Notes: generated by a model from the letters alone, not told the origin. A DNA stretch of 8,521 nt from JAVVEG01 sp041689205 (GCA_041689205.1 JBDNGQ010000195.1:1-8521), one strand, 5' to 3'; positions 1 through 7,173 are shown, counted from the stretch's first letter. Translations and numbers: made by a program.

Positions 1-181
1 AGACACTCTGGTCACAGAAAGAGCAGGAAATACCGGCCTCGCATTGTCCCCGTCTGCACACAGACAAGCAATCCCTGAAGATTCGTATTATTATTGCCGC
101 CTCGCGAATTCTGACGGTTCCTCTGGCCTGCTCACTGCCAGACAGATGTCGCTTCGCCGCCGACTTTTATGGAAAACCCTC
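1..181. other. Region upstream of rlmKL with no recognised gene
   Basis: The rlmKL reading frame stays open to the left edge with a TTG at 44 and an ATG at 146. The peptide these would add has no resemblance to RlmL proteins, which begin right at the THUMP-preceding segment. No tail of a known neighbour gene was recognised in the other frames. A TATTAT at 86-91 could be a -10 box for rlmKL, but the only -35-like sequence is a poor match (CAGACA at 61-66, 19-bp spacer). I regard the stretch as leader or intergenic DNA. Confidence 0.5.
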
Positions 182-2506
182 ATGCACTACAGCTTTTTTG
201 CCACTTGTTCCAAAGGTCTCGAATCATTGCTGGAACAGGAACTGCTCAGCTTCCAGTCCAGCAATGTTAAGCAGACAGTCGCTGGTGTATTTTTTTCCGG
301 CACTTTGACCAATGCCTACCGGGCCATCATGTTCTCGCGGCTGGCCAACCGTATTATCCTGATTTTGCGCCAGGCGCCAGTGCTCGACCAGGATGATCTG
401 TATCGCATTGCTGGAGACGTGTGCTGGACAGACCACCTGCAGTCAGACATGAGCTTCGCTATCACGGCCGTGGGCAGCACCGAGAAACTCAATCACACCC
501 AGTTTATCGCCCAGAAAATTAAGGATGCCGTGGTGGATCAATTCCGCGCCAAGGATCTGTTGCGTCCCAATGTGTCGCGAACAGAGCCCGATGTATTGAT
601 TCACGCGGTGATAAAACAGGACAAGCTGACTCTGGGAATCGATCTGGCCGGGCACAGCCTGCACCGCAGAAACTACCGTAAAGAACAGGGTGAAGCGCCC
701 CTGAAGGAAACCCTTGCTGCAGCACTGTTGATGCGTGCCGGCTGGCCAGCACTGGCAACTCAGCCACAGGCCATGCTGTACGACCCGATGTGCGGTTCAG
801 GAACTCTGTTGATAGAAGGGCTGTTGATGGCACTGGATATTGCGCCAGGTCTGCTGCGTGGGACTACCTTGTCTGCCTGGCTGTTGCATGACCAGGCCGC
901 CATGAATGCCGTCATCAAAGAAGCACAGAGCCGTCAGGCTGCTGCCGCCAGTTGGAGCGGACGTGCCTGTGGCAGTGATATTGATGCGCCTTCAATCGGG
1001 ATGGCGATCCGCAATGCTGAGCGTGCAGGTGTTGCCAGCTCTGTGGAATTCCGCGTGCAGGCGCTGGCTGAGGCTGCGCCGCCGCTAACGCCAACGCTGG
1101 TAATCTGCAATCCACCCTATGCAGAGCGTCTCGGCGATGAGCCGGAAGTAGCTATGCTCTATACCGAGCTGGGTAATCTCCTGCGCACCCATGCCTTTGG
1201 TTCTCAGGCCGCTATTTTTACTGCGAAGCCAGAGTTCGGCAGAATGCTGGGCATTCACAGCCACAAGCAGTACGCCTTGTTCAACGGGGCACTGCCGGCA
1301 AAACTGCTGTTGTTTGATATCACTGTTGAACGCATCTATCAGAAGAAAACTGTGGAGGTTTCCACTGACAGCATCTGGAAAAAATCAACCCGAAGTGCGG
1401 CTGAAGATTCCCAGACTTCTTCGCTGGCCCCTTCTGCCAGGTCTTCCGAAACTCCTTCTGAAACGGCTCCAGCAAGCTCTTCTGCTACTGCGTCGGCAGG
1501 CAGTCCGGCAACCACTCCCTCCGTGCCGGTAATTGAACTCGACGCCGGCGCCCAGATGTTCGCCAATCGTCTGCGCAAAAATTTAAAAACCCTCGGTAAA
1601 TGGGCTCAGCAACAGGGGCTGCAATGCTATCGTCTGTATGACGCGGATATGCCGGAATATGCCTTTGCCATTGATGTGTATGGCAATCATGTCCATATGC
1701 AGGAATACAAGGCGCCTGCCTCAGTCAGTGATGAGGATGCCGCACTGCGTCGTCGACAGGCTTATCAGGCAGTCACCCAGGTGCTGCAGTTGCCACCAAA
1801 ACAGATCAGCCTGAAAGTACGCGAACGTCAGCGTGGAGCAGAACAGTATCGACCTGCGCCTGTCCAGGGTGAAGATTTTGTAGTGCAGGAAGGTCCGGCA
1901 AAATATCTGGTTAATCTGGAACGTTACCTGGACACGGGCCTGTTTCTGGATCACCGGCCTATCCGCAAGTACATTTATGAACATGCCAGGAATACCCACT
2001 TTCTGAACCTGTTCTGCTATACCGGCAGCGTTACGGTGCAGGCGGCGCTAGGCGGAGCGCGACGTTCAATCAGTGTGGATATGTCGAAAACCTATCTGAG
2101 CTGGGCTGAACGCAATTTTGAATTAAATGGCATCAGCACAACCCAGCATGAACTGGTACCTATGGACTGCCTGCGGTTTTTGAAGCAGTGTCGTCAAAAA
2201 TTTGACCTGATCTTCCTTGATCCGCCAACCTTTTCAAATTCAAAAAGCACCGATAATGTGCTGGATATTCAGCGCGACCATAAAGAGCTGATCGATCTGT
2301 GCATGCAGAGTCTGTCATCGCAGGGACTGCTGATTTTTTCCACCAATCATCGCCGTTTCAAACTTGATGAATCATTGACTGAAAGCTATCAGCTGGAAGA
2401 TTACTCGAAGCAGACCATCGACAAGGACTTTGCGCGCAATGTCCGCATTCATCGCGTCTGGCTTATCCGCCATCCGGCTGAAGCGGCAATCAAGCGATCA
2501 CAATAA
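182..2506 (+). CDS. rlmL: Bifunctional 23S rRNA methyltransferase RlmKL (m2G2445 and m7G2069)
   Basis: This is a 774-residue cytoplasmic enzyme that, in the family, uses S-adenosylmethionine to make N2-methyl-G2445 (N-terminal half, RlmL) and N7-methyl-G2069 (C-terminal half, RlmK) in 23S rRNA. A THUMP RNA-binding region spans about residues 45-155. The first methyltransferase shows DPMCGSGT at 201-208 and the catalytic NPPY at 310-313. The second shows LNLFCYTG at 608-615 and DPPTF at 680-684. Both active sites look intact. ATG 182 was chosen because the MHYSFFATCSKGLE start aligns with the E. coli N-terminus from memory; the longer TTG 44 and ATG 146 starts add unrelated residues. No strong Shine-Dalgarno sequence precedes ATG 182. 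E. coli RlmKL is about 702 residues; much of the extra length is a Ser/Ala/Pro/Thr-rich linker at about 398-448. The stop overlaps the convergent antiporter gene by 17 bp. Confidence 0.95.
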   Translation: MHYSFFATCSKGLESLLEQELLSFQSSNVKQTVAGVFFSGTLTNAYRAIMFSRLANRIILILRQAPVLDQDDLYRIAGDVCWTDHLQSDMSFAITAVGSTEKLNHTQFIAQKIKDAVVDQFRAKDLLRPNVSRTEPDVLIHAVIKQDKLTLGIDLAGHSLHRRNYRKEQGEAPLKETLAAALLMRAGWPALATQPQAMLYDPMCGSGTLLIEGLLMALDIAPGLLRGTTLSAWLLHDQAAMNAVIKEAQSRQAAAASWSGRACGSDIDAPSIGMAIRNAERAGVASSVEFRVQALAEAAPPLTPTLVICNPPYAERLGDEPEVAMLYTELGNLLRTHAFGSQAAIFTAKPEFGRMLGIHSHKQYALFNGALPAKLLLFDITVERIYQKKTVEVSTDSIWKKSTRSAAEDSQTSSLAPSARSSETPSETAPASSSATASAGSPATTPSVPVIELDAGAQMFANRLRKNLKTLGKWAQQQGLQCYRLYDADMPEYAFAIDVYGNHVHMQEYKAPASVSDEDAALRRRQAYQAVTQVLQLPPKQISLKVRERQRGAEQYRPAPVQGEDFVVQEGPAKYLVNLERYLDTGLFLDHRPIRKYIYEHARNTHFLNLFCYTGSVTVQAALGGARRSISVDMSKTYLSWAERNFELNGISTTQHELVPMDCLRFLKQCRQKFDLIFLDPPTFSNSKSTDNVLDIQRDHKELIDLCMQSLSSQGLLIFSTNHRRFKLDESLTESYQLEDYSKQTIDKDFARNVRIHRVWLIRHPAEAAIKRSQ

Positions 2507-3920
2507 ATCCAACAAACGCAATTCCAGCCGCGATCAACGCATAAGGAATCTGGGTGATCGCATGGCTCATCAGATCACAGCCTGCACCCTGCGCGGCCAG
2601 TACGGTCGAGTCGCTGTAAAAGCAGGCCTGACTGCCGAATGAACTGGCTGAGAGCAAGGCGCCGATCACCATCGGGATATTGGCCTCCACTGCAAAGGCC
2701 AGCGGCATTACGATAGGAATTGAGACCGCGAAGATTCCCCACGAGGAACCGGTCGCGAACGCCAGGATAGCCATACTGAGAAACACCAGCGCCGGCAGCA
2801 TCTGTGCAGACATATAAGGTGCCAGATTCTCTATTACATACAAGGGCAGTCCCAGCAGGTCGCATACGTCTTTGAAAACGAATGCGGCTATTACGGTGCT
2901 GATGGCAGGCAACATGGTTTTGAAGCCAGTGATCATCACATCCATCATTTCGCCAATCGACATCAGCCGTTGCCACAGATACATCGGCAGTGTGACGGCG
3001 AAAGTCATCAACAGTCCCTGCCAGATATCTGCGTCGAAATAAATTGTAAATGCGACCAGCATAATCATCGGCAGTAAGAAATTGTGCAGACTACCGCGTC
3101 GATCAGCATCTTCAAATTCTTCTTCAAATGCATGCACGGCATATTCGTCAGCGGAATGTCCAAAATCAACTGGAACGTCCTGAGTCTCTTCAAGGCGCAG
3201 GCGCGCAGCCGCTTCGGCTTTTCGCATCGGACCGAATACCGGCACGATACCTGCTGACACCAGAAACACCATCAAAACCGCCAGCCAGGCATAGAGCATA
3301 TAGGGGATAGCGCTGATATAAACGCTGAGCCCCTCACCGACGGCAGCAACATCATTGGACTCCAGCAGGCCACTGAAAAAGACTGACCAGGTGGATAAGG
3401 GAATTAAGACACAAATGGGTGCCGCAGTGGAGTCCACCACATAGGCCAACATCTCTCGGGACACTTTGAACCGATCAGTGACGCGCTTCATGGTCTCGCC
3501 TACCGTCAGCGCATTCAAATAGTCATCAACAAAAATAACCACGCCCAGGGAAAAGGTCATCAGCAGTGAGGATCTGCGGGTTTTGGCCAGAGTCAGAGCT
3601 TTGCGTCCGAAAGCGAAGGCGCCGCCAGTATGAACCAGCAGGCCGATCAACGCGCCGAAGCCGGCACAGACCAGAATCAACCAGCCGATGGTCTCATCCT
3701 GCATCACGACCAGGGTGGTGTCGGCAAAATTGCTGAGCACGTCAACGGGCGAATACAGCAGCAATCCGGCTAGACTGCCGACCACCAGCGCCAGAATAGG
3801 TCTGCGCAGCCAGATGGCAAAAATCAGCACAACAACGGGGGGGATAAGACTGATTGCACTGGGCGACGCAACCGTTGCCGCAAGAGCAGTTACTGCATCC
3901 ACATCAACTTCTGATGCCAT
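2490..3920 (-). CDS. NhaC-family Na+/H+ antiporter-like membrane transporter
   Basis: This is a 476-residue inner-membrane protein with about ten or more hydrophobic segments, of the NhaC-type Na+/H+ antiporter family (Pfam Na_H_antiporter). Family-like features include VDDYLN at 131-136, DSTAAPIC at 163-170, ATGSSWG at 389-395 and a small/polar stretch with FGSQACFYSDSTV at 428-440. A charged, acidic cytoplasmic-type loop lies at about 232-277 (EEEFEDADRR). Family members exchange Na+ for protons, but some relatives move malate/lactate or amino acids, so the substrate is not settled. A longer GTG start at 4004 exists, but it lies inside the predicted -35 box and has no ribosome site. ATG 3920 follows a modest AAGAG at 9 bp and is preferred. 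The gene appears to be transcribed alone from its own promoter, 114 bp after the YbjQ gene. Confidence 0.88.
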   Translation of the reverse strand: MASEVDVDAVTALAATVASPSAISLIPPVVVLIFAIWLRRPILALVVGSLAGLLLYSPVDVLSNFADTTLVVMQDETIGWLILVCAGFGALIGLLVHTGGAFAFGRKALTLAKTRRSSLLMTFSLGVVIFVDDYLNALTVGETMKRVTDRFKVSREMLAYVVDSTAAPICVLIPLSTWSVFFSGLLESNDVAAVGEGLSVYISAIPYMLYAWLAVLMVFLVSAGIVPVFGPMRKAEAAARLRLEETQDVPVDFGHSADEYAVHAFEEEFEDADRRGSLHNFLLPMIMLVAFTIYFDADIWQGLLMTFAVTLPMYLWQRLMSIGEMMDVMITGFKTMLPAISTVIAAFVFKDVCDLLGLPLYVIENLAPYMSAQMLPALVFLSMAILAFATGSSWGIFAVSIPIVMPLAFAVEANIPMVIGALLSASSFGSQACFYSDSTVLAAQGAGCDLMSHAITQIPYALIAAGIAFVGFIVIA

Positions 3921-3978
3921 TATTTTGTTCTCTTGAGCAGGCTGGCGGTCCCAGAGGGGCTGTTTTGAAGCAGCCGCA

Positions 3979-4006
3979 ATAATAGCAAAATTATTTTTTT
4001 GCACAA
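3979..4006 (-). promoter_or_regulatory. Candidate sigma-70-type promoter of the NhaC-family gene
   Basis: Read on the minus strand, TTGTGC (4006-4001) is followed after 16 bp of A/T-rich sequence by TATTAT (3984-3979), a 5 of 6 match to the -10 consensus. The -35 is only 3 of 6. Transcription would begin near 3972, leaving a leader of about 50 nt before ATG 3920 and excluding the GTG at 4004 as a start from this promoter. The assignment rests on motif match and position only. Confidence 0.42.
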
Positions 4007-4034
4007 ATTATTTAAGCTGACCGCCCGTCGATCT

Positions 4035-4349
4035 CTACTCAAGCACGACGGCTGTTCCATAAGCCAGTATTTCCGCGGCTCCCGTCATAATATAACTGGT
4101 TGAAAATCGCACATCAGTGACGGCATTGGCCCCAAGACGGCGAGCCTCCTCCATCATTCTATCCAACGATTGCTCGCGCGACTCAGCCATCATTTTGGTG
4201 TAATCCTCTATTTCGCCACCAATCAGCATTTTAATACTAGCCATAATATCCCTGCCCACATGCCGGGCGCGAATAGTGTTACCTCGCACGATGCCCAGCG
4301 TTGTTGATATTGTTTTACCCGCTACCGTGGAAGAAGTCGTCATCATCAT
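4035..4349 (-). CDS. YbjQ-family (UPF0145) protein, third gene of the ECF sigma operon
   Basis: This 104-residue protein fits the YbjQ/UPF0145 family, sometimes called heavy-metal-binding domain proteins, whose members form small oligomeric rings and have no established biochemical role. It shows the family hallmarks: IVRGNTI near the start, the Arg-Asp 'GRDI' segment, IGGEIEDYT at about 43-51, a helix ending RRLGANAVTDVRF, and the closing AYGTAVV. There is no signal peptide or membrane segment, so it should be cytoplasmic. Three ATG codons follow one another; the first (4349) is best placed, 9 nt after an AAGGA. Its start overlaps the stop of the anti-sigma-like gene as ATGA, implying translational coupling. 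No Cys or clustered His is present, so metal binding is not visible in the sequence. Confidence 0.9.
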   Translation of the reverse strand: MMMTTSSTVAGKTISTTLGIVRGNTIRARHVGRDIMASIKMLIGGEIEDYTKMMAESREQSLDRMMEEARRLGANAVTDVRFSTSYIMTGAAEILAYGTAVVLE

Positions 4350-4819
4350 CGTTGGATATCCTTGTATCGCTCGTTTTTATGAAGGAAAAGTTTTTCTCTG
4401 ATTACTGACACAAACAGAATAATGGTTCCCGCGGCCAGGGATAGACCGGCAAGCCGAACCCATAAGGGGATGTGAGGATCAGTAATCCATTCCCTGGCAA
4501 ACTCCCAGGCGCCAAACAACAGCAATGCTATTGCACCCACAGAGAACAATATCCAACCAAGACCGCGTTCAATACGGGTATACACACCCGTCCAGTAATT
4601 TTCCCAGACCGCCGGCGGCGGAGCTTCAGGTTTATTTTTCATGGTTAACTCCTTGAGTGCTTTCAATTCATCAAACTCCTGCCGCAGCGCAGGTTCTGCA
4701 TTCAGCAAAGCCTGCAGTTGCGACTCCTGTTGCGCGTTTGTCTCACCATCAATCGATGCCATCATCAGTTGATGGGCGGTTTTATGCCCACTTTCCTCAT
4801 TAAACGCATTATTGGTCAT
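4346..4819 (-). CDS. Putative membrane anti-sigma factor, two transmembrane helices
   Basis: This is a 157-residue protein, probably the anti-sigma factor for the ECF sigma gene just upstream. Residues 15-60 (AHQLMMASIDGE, then helices around AEPALRQEFDELKALKE) resemble the helical anti-sigma domain that clamps ECF sigma factors, but the His-x3-Cys-x2-Cys zinc motif of ZAS proteins is missing. A Pro-rich hinge (KPEAPPPAVW) leads to two hydrophobic segments, about 88-106 and 120-140, with a short loop between and a basic C-terminus. The N-terminal domain is therefore expected in the cytoplasm. ATG 4819 was chosen because AGGA lies 8 nt upstream; an earlier start at 4855 would lengthen the overlap with the sigma gene from 11 to 47 bp. 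Pairing with the sigma factor is inferred from gene order and overlap. Confidence 0.72.
   Translation of the reverse strand: MTNNAFNEESGHKTAHQLMMASIDGETNAQQESQLQALLNAEPALRQEFDELKALKELTMKNKPEAPPPAVWENYWTGVYTRIERGLGWILFSVGAIALLLFGAWEFAREWITDPHIPLWVRLAGLSLAAGTIILFVSVIREKLFLHKNERYKDIQR
4359..4363 (-). promoter_or_regulatory. Ribosome binding site choosing the first of three ATGs of the YbjQ gene
   Basis: AAGGA on the minus strand sits 9 nt before ATG 4349, and 12 and 15 nt before the next two ATGs, favouring the first. It lies within the C-terminal codons of the anti-sigma-like gene. Confidence 0.6.
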
Positions 4820-5372
4820 AAGCGGTTTCCTGCAACAATTTTCTGAAACGGGCACGTGCGGTATACAGTCGCGACATCACCGTACCTGTCGGAATAGCCA
4901 GGATGATTGCTATGTCTTTGTACGCATAACCCTGCACATCTTTGAGACTGATAATTTCCCGGTCATCCACAGTCAGCTTCGCCATTACACGATTTATTAC
5001 AGCCGCAGTTCGATCGGCCTGACGAGCCTCTTCCATGTCGGCATGATTCAGAGGTTCTTCCCATTCAAGCCCATCTGCCGGCACTTCATATCGTCGCCCT
5101 CTGGTCCTTAGGGCATTCAACGCCAGCCGTTTCAGGATGGTGTAATACCAGGGATAAAAAGGCCGCGAACTATCAAAACTGCGCATCGACTGCCATGTCT
5201 TCACAAAAGCCTCCTGCGAAATATCAAGAGCATCATCATGGTTACCAAGCAAAGCCAGGGCCTGATAATAGGCGGGCTCTTTTAATTGCTCGACCAGAAC
5301 GCGAAAAGCACGACTATCGCCTTTGCGGCAAAGCTCGAGCACACTGCTATCTATATGAATTTCGCCGCCCAT
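4809..5372 (-). CDS. ECF-type RNA polymerase sigma factor
   Basis: This 187-residue protein has the two-domain plan of an extracytoplasmic-function (sigma-70 group 4) factor. Region 2 covers about residues 12-92, with ALDISQEAFVKTW at 48-60 and FYPWYYTILKRLALN at 72-86 for polymerase binding and -10 recognition. An acidic linker (about 97-120) leads to region 4 at about 132-183, whose helix-turn-helix reads YAYKDIAIILAIPTGTVMSRL and the usual basic tail after it. ATG 5372 is preferred to a TTG at 5414 because it gives a normal ECF length, although the ribosome site before it is weak. Its stop lies inside the anti-sigma-like gene. No clear ECF-type promoter (GGAAC-like -35) was found upstream, so autoregulation cannot be claimed. 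It is not close enough to RpoE or another named group for me to give a symbol. Confidence 0.92.
   Translation of the reverse strand: MGGEIHIDSSVLELCRKGDSRAFRVLVEQLKEPAYYQALALLGNHDDALDISQEAFVKTWQSMRSFDSSRPFYPWYYTILKRLALNALRTRGRRYEVPADGLEWEEPLNHADMEEARQADRTAAVINRVMAKLTVDDREIISLKDVQGYAYKDIAIILAIPTGTVMSRLYTARARFRKLLQETAYDQ
4826..4831 (-). promoter_or_regulatory. Ribosome binding site fixing the anti-sigma-like gene start
   Basis: AGGAAA on the minus strand has its AGGA core 8 nt from ATG 4819. It lies inside the end of the sigma factor coding sequence, so ribosomes finishing sigma can re-initiate here. Confidence 0.65.
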
Positions 5373-5658
5373 GGCTGATTTTCTTATCTCTTTGGAATTA
5401 CATTGCCAGCTCAAAGCTGCCGATACCGTTCTTATAGGAATAGTACACCGGCAGGCTGGAGTTTATTCGAAGGGAATTTTGAAAGAAGGGTAAGGTAGCA
5501 GCATCTCGCCACGAATCGACAGATAGAATTGTGCGCTTTAAGCAGAGCAGACTGATCGTCAGAACTGAATTTCAGAACTGAATTTCAGTACTGACGAACA
5601 GAGCCTGCCCGATTTACTTTGACCCGTGTTCAGTACACGTCTGAATGCCGTCAGTAAA
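5373..5658. other. Intergenic region between the sigma factor and the lipoprotein gene
   Basis: These 286 bp contain no gene I can support; a plus-strand open frame running over the sigma start is a shadow of it. The left part (5373-5480) is the sigma leader and holds no promoter match I trust, although TATAAG around 5430 on the minus strand is a possible -10. The right part (5551-5660) holds two dyad structures and a short tandem repeat, listed separately. A long leader before a sigma operon is a natural place for regulation, but no factor binding site is recognisable. Confidence 0.6.
5556..5597. repeat. 13-bp tandem repeat forming a long imperfect hairpin
   Basis: The unit CAGAACTGAATTT occurs twice head to tail (5560-5572, 5573-5585) and is followed by a partial copy CAGTACTGA (5586-5594). 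The same bases form a stem: 5556-5573 pairs with 5580-5597 at 16 of 18 positions, leaving a 6-nt loop (5574-5579). No T tract follows on either strand, so it is not a classical intrinsic terminator. It could act as an RNA 3' end stabiliser for the lipoprotein transcript, a repeated operator, or a REP-like element; the sequence alone does not decide. Confidence 0.7.
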
Positions 5659-5660
5659 TC
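5611..5660. repeat. Second dyad structure overlapping the lipoprotein stop codon
   Basis: GATTTACT at 5611-5618 is the exact reverse complement of AGTAAATC at 5653-5660. The stem can continue with GAC/GTC after a 2-nt bulge. Inside it sits a smaller hairpin, CGTGT (5625-5629) with ACACG (5635-5639). The right arm covers part of the lipoprotein gene's TGA stop (5659-5661). It may mark the 3' end of that transcript; there is no T tract. Confidence 0.5.
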
Positions 5661-6009
5661 AGCGTCGATCAATCCAGAAGTTAGAGACCACGCCATCCTT
5701 CATTTCGATGGACAGGGTTTCGGCATCCTCTCTTTCAACGTTTACATTGAATAACAGGAACAGCCCGACTCTGGATTCACTTTCACTCACATTCTCATAA
5801 CGCCATATCTGACTGCCATCCGCGTAGGTGGATTCTCGCTGCGGTGAACCGAAAGTCCTGGTGACCCAGTCTGCATCAGTCTGACCAATCTGGATACGAT
5901 CCACATCAGCGCTGTGCCACTGCGAATAACCGGTCTTTTGTTTTGAATCCACGGTAAACAGGCAACCGGTCATGGTGAGGCATAAAGCAAGAGTAACTAT
6001 TTTGAGCAT
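5659..6009 (-). CDS. Small outer-membrane lipoprotein, BamE/SmpA-like fold
   Basis: This 116-residue protein begins with a lysine, a hydrophobic core and a lipobox-like TMTGC, so it should be cleaved and lipidated at Cys16. The residue after the Cys is Leu, not Asp, which in Enterobacteria favours transport to the outer membrane. The mature part contains IQIGQTDADWVTRTFGSP (39-56) and SQIWRYENV (66-74), the pattern seen in the BamE-like beta-lactamase-inhibitor-type fold. It is shorter and more divergent than true BamE, so I would not call it a Bam subunit. ATG 6009 is supported by GGAGA 7 nt upstream; the TTG at 6015 is too close to that site. It lies upstream of the ECF sigma gene on the same strand, but a 286-bp structured gap suggests a separate transcript. 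Confidence 0.75.
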   Translation of the reverse strand: MLKIVTLALCLTMTGCLFTVDSKQKTGYSQWHSADVDRIQIGQTDADWVTRTFGSPQRESTYADGSQIWRYENVSESESRVGLFLLFNVNVEREDAETLSIEMKDGVVSNFWIDRR

Positions 6010-6016
6010 TATCAAG

Positions 6017-6021
6017 TCTCC
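6017..6021 (-). promoter_or_regulatory. Ribosome binding site of the lipoprotein gene
   Basis: GGAGA on the minus strand is 7 nt from ATG 6009 and only 1 nt from the alternative TTG at 6015, which decides the start. Confidence 0.65.
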
Positions 6022-6129
6022 ATCAGCAAATTGTTTTTTTAATTCTGCCTCTGCCTCACCTTGCTGTTCCGGTATGGCAGATTTGGGAACTATTACAAAA
6101 CCCGGATGAATGGAAGCTGAACACCAACC

Positions 6130-7173
6130 TTATTGATCACGCTCCGCAACCCGACCGCCAGCAAGGATTCCCGGCAGCGCATAATTGCCTTCATGGCAGG
6201 CATACTCAAACATCCGATCTTCGGTCGCACTAAAAGGGAACTCGCCTTTCCACGGCTGGGTATAGTACTGCGGGTCCTCAACCGTGAATTCATAATGAAT
6301 CTGCTCATCACTGATGCGGGTAAAGCGTTCGGTAACCACCGACTGAGTGCCGACATACAGGCGGTGCGCAGTGGCAACGCGATAAGTTTCATACGGGTTG
6401 AAATTGGTGGTGCGCACCACCAGGGTATCGCCATCGTAGTAGCCCGTTGAATCTCCCAGCCAGCGTTTGAAATCGCTGTCGAAAGGTTCTGCCTTAATGC
6501 GAATAATGCGGGCATCGTTGTTCATTTCCACAAGGATCATTACATAACCTGGCACCTGAACAATCTGGTACATATTGTTATACAGCACTGGCAGCATGGG
6601 TGGCCCGCCGGTAGAACCGAATCCGACCAGACAGCGCTCATTAACCGGACGCTGCTCCGGGTGATCAAAGCGACTGCGACTGTCCATCGCCGCTGCTATG
6701 GCCGATCTCGCGGCTTCGGTATAGGGTATCTGACCCGCAGCCGGCTCGATAACAAGAGAAGTTCGGTACTCGCCATTGACCAGCGCCAGCTGGCTGCCCG
6801 GATCCATCCAGAAGCGATTATAACCCCCTACGTCGGCACCTGCTGTCGGCGCTCCTGCATTCGGATCGCTGGGTTGACTGGCGCGATCAACCATGTCCGC
6901 AGCGCGCTGCTCCAACGCCACCGCTTCTGCTTCGGTATAGAAGCGTTTTTCACCCAGCGCAGCAGTGCGTTCCAGATTAGTAATCGTGGCATTAGTCCAG
7001 ATACCCTGAAGATCGGGAGCACCAAAAGCGGTGCGCGGAGTTGTCCACTGAGAATCTGCCGCCAGCGCGATACCGGAACAGAACACTAAACAGGCGGTGA
7101 GGTGCACCCTGAGGGCAGCAAGAGCAAGGGTTGCAATAGAACGATGAGGCTGGATTTTCTGCGAAGCTGTCAT
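6130..7173 (-). CDS. Secreted protein of unknown function
   Basis: This is a 347-residue protein with a long N-terminal signal peptide: basic residues at 6-11, a hydrophobic core, and an ALA-A cleavage site near residues 36-39. The mature protein should be periplasmic or secreted. I recognise it as a member of a hypothetical exported-protein family seen in marine gammaproteobacteria and Acidobacteria, without known function. Its recurring features are APDLQGIWTNAT at 52-63, NERCL at 178-182, WLGDSTGYYDGDTLVV at 238-253 and FEYACHEGNYALPGIL at 322-337. The mature part has two cysteines (181 and 326) that could form a disulfide. No membrane anchor or known catalytic motif is evident. ATG 7173 is chosen because a strong AGGAGA lies 7 nt upstream; the TTG at 7233 falls at the predicted transcription start. 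It appears to be a single-gene transcript. Confidence 0.82.
   Translation of the reverse strand: MTASQKIQPHRSIATLALAALRVHLTACLVFCSGIALAADSQWTTPRTAFGAPDLQGIWTNATITNLERTAALGEKRFYTEAEAVALEQRAADMVDRASQPSDPNAGAPTAGADVGGYNRFWMDPGSQLALVNGEYRTSLVIEPAAGQIPYTEAARSAIAAAMDSRSRFDHPEQRPVNERCLVGFGSTGGPPMLPVLYNNMYQIVQVPGYVMILVEMNNDARIIRIKAEPFDSDFKRWLGDSTGYYDGDTLVVRTTNFNPYETYRVATAHRLYVGTQSVVTERFTRISDEQIHYEFTVEDPQYYTQPWKGEFPFSATEDRMFEYACHEGNYALPGILAGGRVAERDQ

Noticed and set aside
44..181. N-terminal extension of RlmKL from TTG 44 or ATG 146
   Set aside because: The added residues resemble nothing in RlmL proteins, while the sequence after ATG 182 matches the family N-terminus directly.
3921..4004. 28-residue N-terminal extension of the antiporter from GTG 4004
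   Set aside because: GTG lies inside the predicted -35 box, has no ribosome site, and ATG 3920 gives a normal protein.
5556..5597. Intrinsic terminator for the lipoprotein gene
   Set aside because: The stem is AT-rich and no T tract follows it on either strand, so it is reported as a repeat/hairpin instead.
6093..6515. 140-residue minus-strand open frame
   Set aside because: It overlaps the secreted protein gene in another frame, has a composition of random Arg/Ser/Leu and no family resemblance.
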